DNA of 5,630 nucleotides. It comes from JBOGJI01 sp050747865 (GTDB lineage Bacteria > Acidobacteriota > Thermoanaerobaculia > Multivoradales > JAHEKO01). The position numbers were made by a program, and so were the translations under genes. Location: assembly GCA_050747865.1 (NCBI GenBank), contig JBOGJI010000164.1, forward strand, positions 1 to 5,630, given 5' to 3'. How positions within the stretch are numbered: the first letter of the stretch is position 1; each line of letters opens with the position of its first letter. The notes below the pieces were generated by a model that did not search any database, had not been told where the DNA came from, and worked only from the letters and a program-made list of their open reading frames with translations. Shown here in pieces: positions 1-5,630 of this stretch.

Positions 1-1149
1 CGCCGGTCCCGGTCTTACGCCCTCTCCACAGGCGTTTTGCCTCTCCGCCCGTCCGGCGGCGAGGATGTTTCGAGCGGCGTTCACGTCCCGGTCGTGCGCG
101 ACGCCGCAGGCGCACGTCCAGGTCCGGACGTGCAAGGGCTTTTCCCCGTCGATCCGGCCGCAGGCCGAGCATCTCTGCGACGACGGATAGAACCGGTTGA
201 CCTTCCCGAAGGTCCGGCCGTACCGGCTGGCCTTCTCCTCGAGTATGCGGAGAAACTGCGACCAGCCCGCGTCGTGCACGGACTTCGCCAGCCGGGTGCG
301 GGCCAGGGCTTTGATGCCCAAGTCCTCCACGTACACCGCCTGGTTCTCGCGGATCAACTGCGTGGAGAGCTTGTGCGCGAAGTCCCGGCGCGCGTCGGCA
401 ACGCTGGCGTGCGCCCCAGCCACCCGCAGCCGAGCCTTCCGCCGGTTTGCAGAGCCCTTCTGCTTGCGGGACAGCGCCCGCTGGGCGCGCTTGAGCTTCC
501 GCTCAGCTTGGCGCAGAAACCTCGGTGAGTCGATGACCTGGCCGTCGGAGAGGACGGCAAAGGAGGAAAGCCCCAGGTCGACCCCAACCTCCTCCTGCCG
601 CTCCGGCAAGGGAGTCGGCTCGACCTCGACGACGAAGGAGGCGAAGTACCGGCCCGCCCTGTCGAGGATGACCGTGACGCTGGACGGCTCGCTCGGGAGC
701 TTGCGCGACCAGCGCACCGGCAACTCGCCGATCTTCGGCAGCCGGAGCTTGCCGCCGGCGGTGATCGTGAAGTGGGCGTTGCGCGTGAAGCGGATCGCCT
801 GCCGGCCGCGCTTGGAGCGGTACCGCGGTGGCGCGAGATTGGGGCCCTTGCGCTTACCCTTCAGCGAATCGAAGAAGTTCCGGTACGCGACGCTGAGGTC
901 CGCCAGGGCCTGCTGGAGCACGACCGCCGAGACCTCGGCGAGCCACGCACGCTCCGGAGTCTTCTTTGCCTCGGTGATGAGGCGCCGGGAGAGCTCTCCG
1001 TCTCTGGGGTACGGGAGCCCACTGGCATGAGCCTCCCGCCTCGTCGTGAGCGCGTCGTTGAAGACGACACGGGCGCAGTCGAACGTTCGGGCCAACGCCT
1101 GGCGCTGGCCGGGCGACGGATACAGGCGGAAGCTGTAGCGCAGCTTCAC
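1..1149 (-). CDS. tnpB: TnpB, RNA-guided nuclease of IS200/IS605 element (3' end cut by window edge)
   Basis: Reading the minus strand from a GTG at 1149 gives 383 codons without a stop up to the window edge. The start is forced by an in-frame TAG at 1161-1159; no ATG lies near the N-terminus. The N-terminal part (about residues 1-180) is the usual OrfB helix-turn-helix/WED-like region beginning KLRYSFRLYPSPGQ. The RuvC-like nuclease triad is complete: D191 in VGVDLGLSSFAVLSDG, E275 in VYVEDLGIKAL, and D355 in HDRDVNAARNIL. A four-cysteine zinc finger (C327, C330, C346, C348) sits between the second and third motifs, and the signature NACGEGVRP follows near the edge. ISDra2 TnpB has 408 residues, so about 25 are probably missing. 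TnpB proteins cut DNA with a guide (omega) RNA transcribed from the 3' end of the gene and the adjoining transposon end, and help keep the element in place after excision. No frameshift or missing catalytic residue is visible. Confidence 0.95.
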   Translation of the reverse strand, partial: MKLRYSFRLYPSPGQRQALARTFDCARVVFNDALTTRREAHASGLPYPRDGELSRRLITEAKKTPERAWLAEVSAVVLQQALADLSVAYRNFFDSLKGKRKGPNLAPPRYRSKRGRQAIRFTRNAHFTITAGGKLRLPKIGELPVRWSRKLPSEPSSVTVILDRAGRYFASFVVEVEPTPLPERQEEVGVDLGLSSFAVLSDGQVIDSPRFLRQAERKLKRAQRALSRKQKGSANRRKARLRVAGAHASVADARRDFAHKLSTQLIRENQAVYVEDLGIKALARTRLAKSVHDAGWSQFLRILEEKASRYGRTFGKVNRFYPSSQRCSACGRIDGEKPLHVRTWTCACGVAHDRDVNAARNILAAGRAERQNACGEGVRPGPA

Positions 1150-1171
1150 GGACCTAATCTATCCTTGGTTT
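1150..1171. promoter_or_regulatory. 22-bp divergent gap between tnpB and tnpA starts, possible overlapping promoters
   Basis: Only 22 bp separate the two GTG start codons, and the stretch is A+T-richer than anything around it. On the minus strand TAGATT (1161-1156) is a weak match to a -10 box and ends six bases before the tnpB GTG, which would suit a leaderless transcript. On the plus strand TAATCT (1155-1160) is a poorer -10 candidate for tnpA. Neither gene has a convincing Shine-Dalgarno sequence. Any -35 elements would have to lie inside the opposite gene. This is inference from position and composition only. Confidence 0.3.
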
Positions 1172-1588
1172 GTGAGCACCGCACAAGGCATCAGGACCGG
1201 TCGGCATTGTGCCTTCGTTCTCCACGTGCACTTGGTCTTCGTGACCAAGTACCGGCGGCGCGTCTTCGAGAAGCGCCACCTGGAGCGACTGGAGGAAGTC
1301 TTCCGGTCCGTGTGCAGCGACTTCGAGTGTGAGCTGGTGGAGTTCAACGGCGAGAGCGAGCACGTCCACCTGCTGGTGAACTTCCCACCGAAGGTCGCCC
1401 TCTCACGGCTCGTCAACAGCCTGAAGGGCGTCTCCTCGCGCAGACTGCGCCAGGAGTTCCCCGAGCTGGTGCGCCATTACTGGCGCGCCCAGCGGCTTTG
1501 GTCCGGCTCGTACTTCGCGGGCTCCGTCGGTGGAGCTCCTCTCAGCATTCTGCGGCAGTACGTCGAACGGCAGACCCGGCAGGGCTGA
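1172..1588 (+). CDS. tnpA: TnpA, Y1 HUH single-strand transposase of IS200/IS605 family
   Basis: This 138-residue protein is of normal length for the family. It catalyses single-strand excision and insertion of the element, recognising hairpins at its ends and joining them through a 5'-phosphotyrosine intermediate. The metal-binding HUH motif is H64-V65-H66 in SEHVHLLVNF. The nucleophilic tyrosine is Y130 in LRQYVERQ, with Q134 four residues later as in known members. The conserved stretches LVNSLKGVSSRRLRQEFP and SYFAGSVGGAPLS are both present. Translation starts at GTG 1172 (MSTAQGIRTG); nothing in the sequence favours a later start, because the family's core begins at about residue 11 with RHCAFVLHVHLVFVTKYR. 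No strong ribosome binding site precedes it, as is common for poorly expressed IS transposases. It is divergent from tnpB. No truncation or frameshift is seen, so it could be functional. Confidence 0.95.
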   Translation: MSTAQGIRTGRHCAFVLHVHLVFVTKYRRRVFEKRHLERLEEVFRSVCSDFECELVEFNGESEHVHLLVNFPPKVALSRLVNSLKGVSSRRLRQEFPELVRHYWRAQRLWSGSYFAGSVGGAPLSILRQYVERQTRQG

Positions 1589-1598
1589 CGCCCGGCAT

Positions 1599-1641
1599 GC
1601 GCCACTTCACCACCGCCCTCAACGGCGGTGCACTGCGGCGC
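1599..1641. repeat. Imperfect palindrome after tnpA, candidate transposon-end hairpin
   Basis: The core is a perfect 7-bp stem: CACCGCC (1611-1617) pairs with GGCGGTG (1624-1630) around the six-base loop CTCAAC. An outer arm, GCGCC (1599-1603) against GGCGC (1637-1641), extends it across a nearly symmetrical internal loop. It begins 10 bp after the tnpA stop. IS200/IS605 transposases recognise such subterminal hairpins, so this is a good LE candidate. It lacks a following T-tract on either strand, so it is unlikely to be a standard intrinsic terminator, though it could slow read-through into the downstream operon. Confidence 0.6.
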
Positions 1642-1690
1642 GATCTTGGTAGGCTGGGTCCCGCAGGCGCCCGCCCGGAGCGTGGCCTGT

Positions 1691-1700
1691 GGGGGAGGGG
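1691..1700 (+). promoter_or_regulatory. Strong Shine-Dalgarno-like sequence upstream of trpS
   Basis: GGGGGAGGGG contains a GGAGG core at 1694-1698, eight bases before the ATG at 1707. It is about 31 bases before the trpS ATG at 1730, too far to serve that start directly. It therefore points to initiation at 1707, on the short frame that overlaps trpS. No clear sigma-70-type promoter is seen between the tnpA stop and this site. Confidence 0.5.
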
Positions 1701-1706
1701 GCGCGG

Positions 1707-1733
1707 ATGGACGAGCGGACGGTAACGGCATGA
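1707..1733 (+). CDS. Possible eight-residue leader reading frame overlapping trpS
   Basis: ATG at 1707 opens an eight-codon frame (MDERTVTA) whose TGA stop (1731-1733) overlaps the trpS ATG (1730-1732) as ATGA. It has the best ribosome binding site in the region, while trpS has none close by. All the later junctions in this operon have the same 4-nt overlap, so a ribosome ending here could restart on trpS. The peptide has no tryptophan codon and no paired attenuator stems are evident, so it does not look like a Trp-sensing leader. It could also be chance, or the remnant of an upstream gene lost when the insertion sequence arrived. Confidence 0.3.
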   Translation: MDERTVTA

Positions 1734-2767
1734 ACAACGGCGAGAAGATCGTGGTCTCGGGCATGCGCTCGACGGGCCGGCTTCACCTCGGCCACTACCT
1801 GGGTGCGCTGCGCAATTGGGCCGAGCTGCAGGACCAGTACCGCTGCTACTACTTCGCCGCCGACTGGCACGCCTTGACCAGCGACTACGCCGACCCCTCG
1901 CGCATCGCGTCCAACACGCTGGAGATGGTCGCCGACTGGATCGCCTCGGGCGTCGACCCCGAGCGCTCGGTGATCTTCGTGCAGTCGATGGTGCCGGAGC
2001 ATGCGGAGCTGCAGCTCCTGCTCGCCATGGTCACGCCCCTGGGCTGGCTCGAGCGGGTGCCTACCTACAAGGAGCAGATCCGCGAGATCGCGAACAAGGA
2101 CCTCTCCACCTACGGCTTTCTCGGCTATCCCGTCTTGCAGACGGCCGACATCGTGATCTACCGGGCCTCCTTCGTGCCGGTGGGGGAGGACCAGGCGAGC
2201 CACCTGGAGCTCTCGCGCGAGATCGTCCGGCGGTTCAACGGCCTCTACGGGGAGATCTTCCCGGAGCCACAGGCCCTATTCACGCCGGCCGCGCGGGTGC
2301 CCGGGCTCGACGGGCGCAAGATGTCGAAGTCGTACGGCAACACCATCGACCTCGCCGACGACCCCGACGCCATCCGCGCCAAGTGTATGCAGATGTTCAC
2401 CGATCCGGAGCGCATCCGGCGCGCGGACCCGGGGCATCCCGAGACCTGCAACCTCTTCCAGTTCCACCGCCTGGTCTCGCCGTCCGAGGTGCAGGAGCGG
2501 GTCTGCCGCGAGTGCAAGGCGGCCGAGATCGGCTGTGTGGACGACAAGCGTCTGATCGCCGAGCAGCTCATCGAGTTCCTGGAGCCCGTGCGCACACGGC
2601 GCGCCGAGCTGATCCGGGACCGCAGCACACTGCTCGACATCCTGCGCGACGGCTCGCGCGCGGCGCGGGAGCGCGCGCGGGAGACGCTGGATGCGGTGCG
2701 CGACGCCATGGCGCTCGACTACGCGTCGCTGCCGGTGACTGTGTCGCCGGGAGAGGGTGCCCCATGA
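1730..2767 (+). CDS. trpS: Tryptophanyl-tRNA synthetase (class I)
   Basis: This cytoplasmic enzyme activates tryptophan with ATP and charges tRNA-Trp. The protein has 345 residues, normal for bacterial TrpS. The HIGH-type motif is H19-L-G-H22 in TGRLHLGHYLGALRNW, and KMSKS is exact at residues 197-201. The tryptophan/ATP pocket region is recognisable in WHALTSDYADP, YPVLQTADI (D140) and VPVGEDQ (residues 149-155). I chose ATG 1730 because family members begin just before SGMRPTGRLHLGH; a GTG at 1628 would add 34 residues reading through the transposon-end palindrome. The anticodon-binding part holds a cysteine cluster (C240, C259, C262, C269) resembling the iron-sulfur motif of Thermotoga maritima TrpRS, but Asp272 replaces the last cysteine. 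The start lacks a near ribosome binding site and overlaps a short upstream frame. The stop overlaps scpA as ATGA. Confidence 0.97.
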   Translation: MNNGEKIVVSGMRSTGRLHLGHYLGALRNWAELQDQYRCYYFAADWHALTSDYADPSRIASNTLEMVADWIASGVDPERSVIFVQSMVPEHAELQLLLAMVTPLGWLERVPTYKEQIREIANKDLSTYGFLGYPVLQTADIVIYRASFVPVGEDQASHLELSREIVRRFNGLYGEIFPEPQALFTPAARVPGLDGRKMSKSYGNTIDLADDPDAIRAKCMQMFTDPERIRRADPGHPETCNLFQFHRLVSPSEVQERVCRECKAAEIGCVDDKRLIAEQLIEFLEPVRTRRAELIRDRSTLLDILRDGSRAARERARETLDAVRDAMALDYASLPVTVSPGEGAP

Positions 2768-3557
2768 GCCTCCCCGCGACGGGCGGCGGCCTGCTGCCCG
2801 AGGCTTGGCAGGTCCACCTGCCGGTCTTCGAGGGGCCGCTCGACCTGCTGCTGCAGCTCTGCAAGCTCAATCGCGTTGAGGTCACCGAGATCCCCGTGGC
2901 CACGGTCTGCGACCAGTTCCACGAGTACCTGGGGTTGATGGAGGAGCTCAACCTGGACGTCGCCGGCGACTACATCTATGTCGCCGCTCTGCTGATCCAC
3001 CTGAAGTCGCGCTCGCTGCTGCCGCGGCCGTCGACGCCTGAGGGCGAGCCCGAGGAGGATCCCCGGGAAGAGCTGGTGCAACGGCTGCTCGAGTATCGCC
3101 GCATCAAGGAGGCCGCCCAGGCGATGGCGGAGATCGACGGCTTGCGGCGCGGCATCTGGACCCGGCACGTCCGCCCGACGCTGCCGGCAGCGGGCGACGA
3201 GGAGGAGTCGTTAGATCTCGGCGAGGTGTCGCTCTACGACCTCCTGGGAGCCCTGCGCGATGCCTTACGGCGATACGAGCGAGAGCATCCTCCGGCGCTC
3301 CATCTCGACCGCGAGAGCTTCTCGGTGCGCGCCCAGTTCGAGCGGCTGCTCGAGGCGCTGGACCCCGGGACGCCGCTCGATCTCGTGGCCGATCTCGGGC
3401 GGAGAAGCTGCCGCGCCGAGGCGGTGGCCGCCTTCCTCGCGGTGCTCGAGCTGGCGCGACTGCAGCTGGTGCGGCTGCACCAGACCACGACGCGGGACAT
3501 CCTGCTCTATCGCACGACCCGCGAAGTCGCAGTGCACGAACTGGAGGCTTTGGACAC

Positions 3558-3561
<4 letters not shown>
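2764..3561 (+). CDS. scpA: Segregation and condensation protein A (kleisin of Smc-ScpAB)
   Basis: ScpA is the kleisin that bridges the Smc heads and binds a ScpB dimer, closing the bacterial condensin ring that compacts and separates chromosomes. The protein has 265 residues, usual for the family. The N-terminal Smc-binding domain is marked by VFEGPLDLLL (21-30) and a helix containing AGDYIYVAALLIHLKSRSLLP. An acidic linker follows (STPEGEPEEDPREE). The C-terminal winged-helix domain includes AEAVAAFLAVLELARLQLVRL (from about residue 219) and ends near DILLYR. The start at ATG 2764 has a good ribosome binding site, GGGAGAGG (2749-2756), inside the end of trpS. It overlaps trpS by ATGA and scpB by GTGA. 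The immediately following scpB confirms the call. Confidence 0.96.
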
Positions 3562-4282
<721 letters not shown>

Positions 4283-4286
<4 letters not shown>

Positions 4287-5155
4287 CCCGCGAGCGGGTG
4301 CAGAAGCTCCTGTCGCGCGCCGGCCTCGCCTCCCGCAGGGAGGCCGAGGAGTGGATCCGCCAGGGCCGGGTGACGGTGAACGGGGAGGTGATCGAGCTGG
4401 GGACGTCGGCCGACCCGCAGCGCGACGCCATCAAGGTGGACGGCAAGCGCCTGCACCTCCCGACGGCCTATCGCTATCTCCTGCTCCACAAGCCGCGGGG
4501 CACGGTCACCACGCGGCGCGACCCCGAGGGCAGGCCGACCGTCTTCGACCTGGTTCCGGCCGGTGAGCGCAAGGGGCTGAAGGCGGTTGGCAGGCTGGAC
4601 TACCACACCGAGGGCCTGCTGCTCCTCACCGACGACGGCGATTTGGCCCAGCGGATCTCGCACCCGCGCTACGGCTGCACCAAGACCTACGAGGTCAAGG
4701 TGAAGGGATATCCGCCCGAGCAGGCCGTCGACCGCCTGCGACGGGGGATCTCGATCGAGGGACGGAAAACGGCGCTGGCGCGCATCCGCTTCCTGCGCGC
4801 CACCAGCAAGGGCGCGGCGGCGAACACCTGGTGGGAGGTGGAGCTGATCGAGGGGCGCACGCGCCAGGTGCGGGAGATGTTCTTCCGCATCGGCAACCCC
4901 GTGCAGAAGCTCCACCGGGTGGCGATCGGCCCGCTGCGGGATCCGCGCCTCCCCCCCGGCGGCCTCCGCCTATTGCGCGACGAAGAGATCGAGCAACTGC
5001 GACGGCGCGAAGCCAAATCTGAAGCGTCCGGCGTCGCTGCCGGCCGCACGGTGGCCGCTCGGCCAAAGAAGCGGCTGACACGGAGTCCGGCTAAACGGGC
5101 GACAAAAGGCCCGGCCGCTTCGGGTTCGCGGCGACGCGAGCGGAGGAAGCGGTGA
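4283..5155 (+). CDS. rluB: rRNA pseudouridine synthase, RluB/RsuA family
   Basis: The enzyme converts a specific uridine in ribosomal RNA to pseudouridine; in E. coli RluB acts on 23S rRNA U2605. An N-terminal S4 RNA-binding domain is seen at residues 3-50 (RVQKLLSRAGLASRREAEEW, then GRVTVNG). The catalytic domain follows, with LLLHKPRGTVTT and the active-site aspartate D106 in GRLDYHTEGLLLLTDDGD. Further family motifs are KTYEVKVKG and EGRTRQVREMF. The catalytic fold ends near residue 235. The last 51 residues (from about 240) form a Lys/Arg-rich, low-complexity tail, likely an extra RNA-binding extension; E. coli RluB also has a long basic tail. Length is 290 residues. Start GTG 4283 overlaps the scpB stop, with GGAGG (4274-4278) four bases upstream. 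RluB is preferred over RsuA, RluE or RluF because of its place next to scpB, but the exact target base is inferred. Confidence 0.9.
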
Positions 5156-5630
5156 CGCAGGCTCCGTTGGTGGTGGCCATCGACGGCCCCTCCGGTGTCG
5201 GCAAGACGACCGTGGCCCAGGAGGTGGCCCGACGCCTGGAGCTGCCGTATCTCGAGACTGGCGCAATGTATCGGGCGATCGGCCTCGCGGCGCTCGACCG
5301 GGGTGTCGATCTCGACGATGCGGACACGGTCGAGGCCATCGCCGCGAATCTCGACCTCGCGGTCGAGATGGGGGACGACAGACGGCTGCGCGTCCTGGTC
5401 GACGGCGTCGAGCCGGGGCCGCGACTGCGCTCTCCCGAAGTCTCCGAGGCCACCTCGCGCATCGCGGTCCACCCCTGCGTGCGACGCCGCATGGTGGCCC
5501 TGCAGCGCGACCTCGCCTCGCGCTGGGGCGGCGTGGTCGAAGGCCGGGACATCGGCACCCGGGTCTTCCCCGAGACGCCCCACAAGTTCTTCTTGACCGC
5601 CGCCGACGAGGTCCGCCTGGACCGTCGCGC
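5152..5630 (+). CDS. cmk: Cytidylate (CMP/dCMP) kinase, 3' end cut by window edge
   Basis: Cmk phosphorylates CMP and dCMP with ATP in the cytoplasm, recycling pyrimidine nucleotides from RNA turnover. The first 159 residues are present; the family usually has about 220-230. The P-loop is GPSGVGKTT (12-20) directly after VVAID. The nucleotide-binding motif is TGAMYR (36-41), with R41 at the E. coli position. SPEVSEATSRIA follows, and EGRDIGT (130-136) supplies the conserved Arg-Asp pair R132-D133. The segment before SPEVS reads DGVEPGPRLR rather than the usual DVT..IR form, a small local divergence. Translation starts at GTG 5152, overlapping the rluB stop as GTGA, with GGAGG (5142-5146) five bases upstream. 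No later start fits, because the P-loop begins at residue 12. Confidence 0.96.
   Translation, partial: MTQAPLVVAIDGPSGVGKTTVAQEVARRLELPYLETGAMYRAIGLAALDRGVDLDDADTVEAIAANLDLAVEMGDDRRLRVLVDGVEPGPRLRSPEVSEATSRIAVHPCVRRRMVALQRDLASRWGGVVEGRDIGTRVFPETPHKFFLTAADEVRLDRR

Larger units (their letters stand above)
1..1640. mobile_element. IS200/IS605-family insertion sequence, partial (left end outside window)
   Basis: The element is recognised from a divergent gene pair: a Y1 HUH transposase (tnpA, plus strand) and an RNA-guided nuclease of the TnpB family (minus strand). Members of this family move as single-stranded circles. They have no terminal inverted repeats and use subterminal hairpins instead. 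In IS605-type elements with divergent genes, the end beyond the 3' end of tnpA is the left end (LE), so the LE here should be on the right, near the palindrome at 1599-1641. The other end (RE), next to the 3' end of tnpB, lies outside the window. The right boundary given is approximate: I could not identify the cleavage tetra- or pentanucleotide or the guide sequence. Both genes look intact, so the element may be active or recently active. Confidence 0.85.

Noticed and set aside
197..1030. Long plus-strand open frame opposite tnpB
   Set aside because: It is antisense to a full TnpB reading frame with all catalytic motifs, its translation matches no family I recognise, and high G+C content readily produces such open frames.
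1611..1630. Intrinsic terminator after tnpA
   Set aside because: The stem-loop is strong but no run of T follows it on either strand; a transposon-end hairpin explains it better.
1628..1729. Longer trpS starting at GTG 1628
   Set aside because: It would add 34 residues with no resemblance to TrpS, encoded partly by the transposon-end palindrome. Family members start close to the ATG at 1730.
1640..1733. Tryptophan attenuator or T-box before trpS
   Set aside because: The short leader frame from ATG 1707 has no Trp codon, no terminator/antiterminator pair with a T-tract is visible, and no T-box consensus was found. The one Trp codon in that frame (1683-1685) lies upstream of the likely start.
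1816..2763. Long in-frame upstream extension of the scpA reading frame inside trpS
   Set aside because: The translation is Arg/Ala/Gly-rich nonsense opposite the conserved trpS frame. ScpA begins at ATG 2764, with its own ribosome binding site just before the conserved FEGPLDLLL.
4687..5583. Minus-strand open frame opposite rluB and cmk
   Set aside because: It lies antisense to two clearly conserved genes and has no recognisable domain.

Overview
This is a high-G+C bacterial window (roughly two thirds G+C, judged by eye) made of two blocks. The left block, from position 1 to about 1640, is one end of an IS200/IS605-family insertion sequence. It carries tnpB on the minus strand, cut by the left window edge, and a complete tnpA (Y1 HUH transposase) on the plus strand. 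The two are divergent, with 22 bp between their start codons. A strong palindrome just after tnpA (core 1611-1630) is the best candidate for the subterminal hairpin of that transposon end.

The right block, from about 1690 to the right edge, is a tightly packed plus-strand housekeeping operon: trpS (tryptophanyl-tRNA synthetase), scpA and scpB (the two non-Smc subunits of the Smc-ScpAB condensin), an rluB/rsuA-family rRNA pseudouridine synthase, and cmk (cytidylate kinase, cut by the right edge). Every gene-to-gene junction is a 4-nt ATGA or GTGA stop/start overlap, so translation is probably coupled throughout. The operon joins translation (trpS, rluB), chromosome segregation (scpA, scpB) and nucleotide supply (cmk).

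The gene order trpS-scpA-scpB-rluB-cmk, the G+C content and the TrpS subtype suggest an Acidobacteriota or deltaproteobacterial/Myxococcota-like host. That placement comes from memory of gene neighbourhoods and is weak.

I do not see a wholly new system. Points worth a second look are: a TrpS that keeps three of the four cysteines of the Thermotoga-type iron-sulfur motif, with Asp at the fourth position and an extra nearby cysteine; an eight-codon reading frame with a strong Shine-Dalgarno sequence that overlaps the trpS start as ATGA; an octapeptide-repeat acidic tail on ScpB; and an intact TnpB nuclease whose guide-RNA region probably begins at the left edge.
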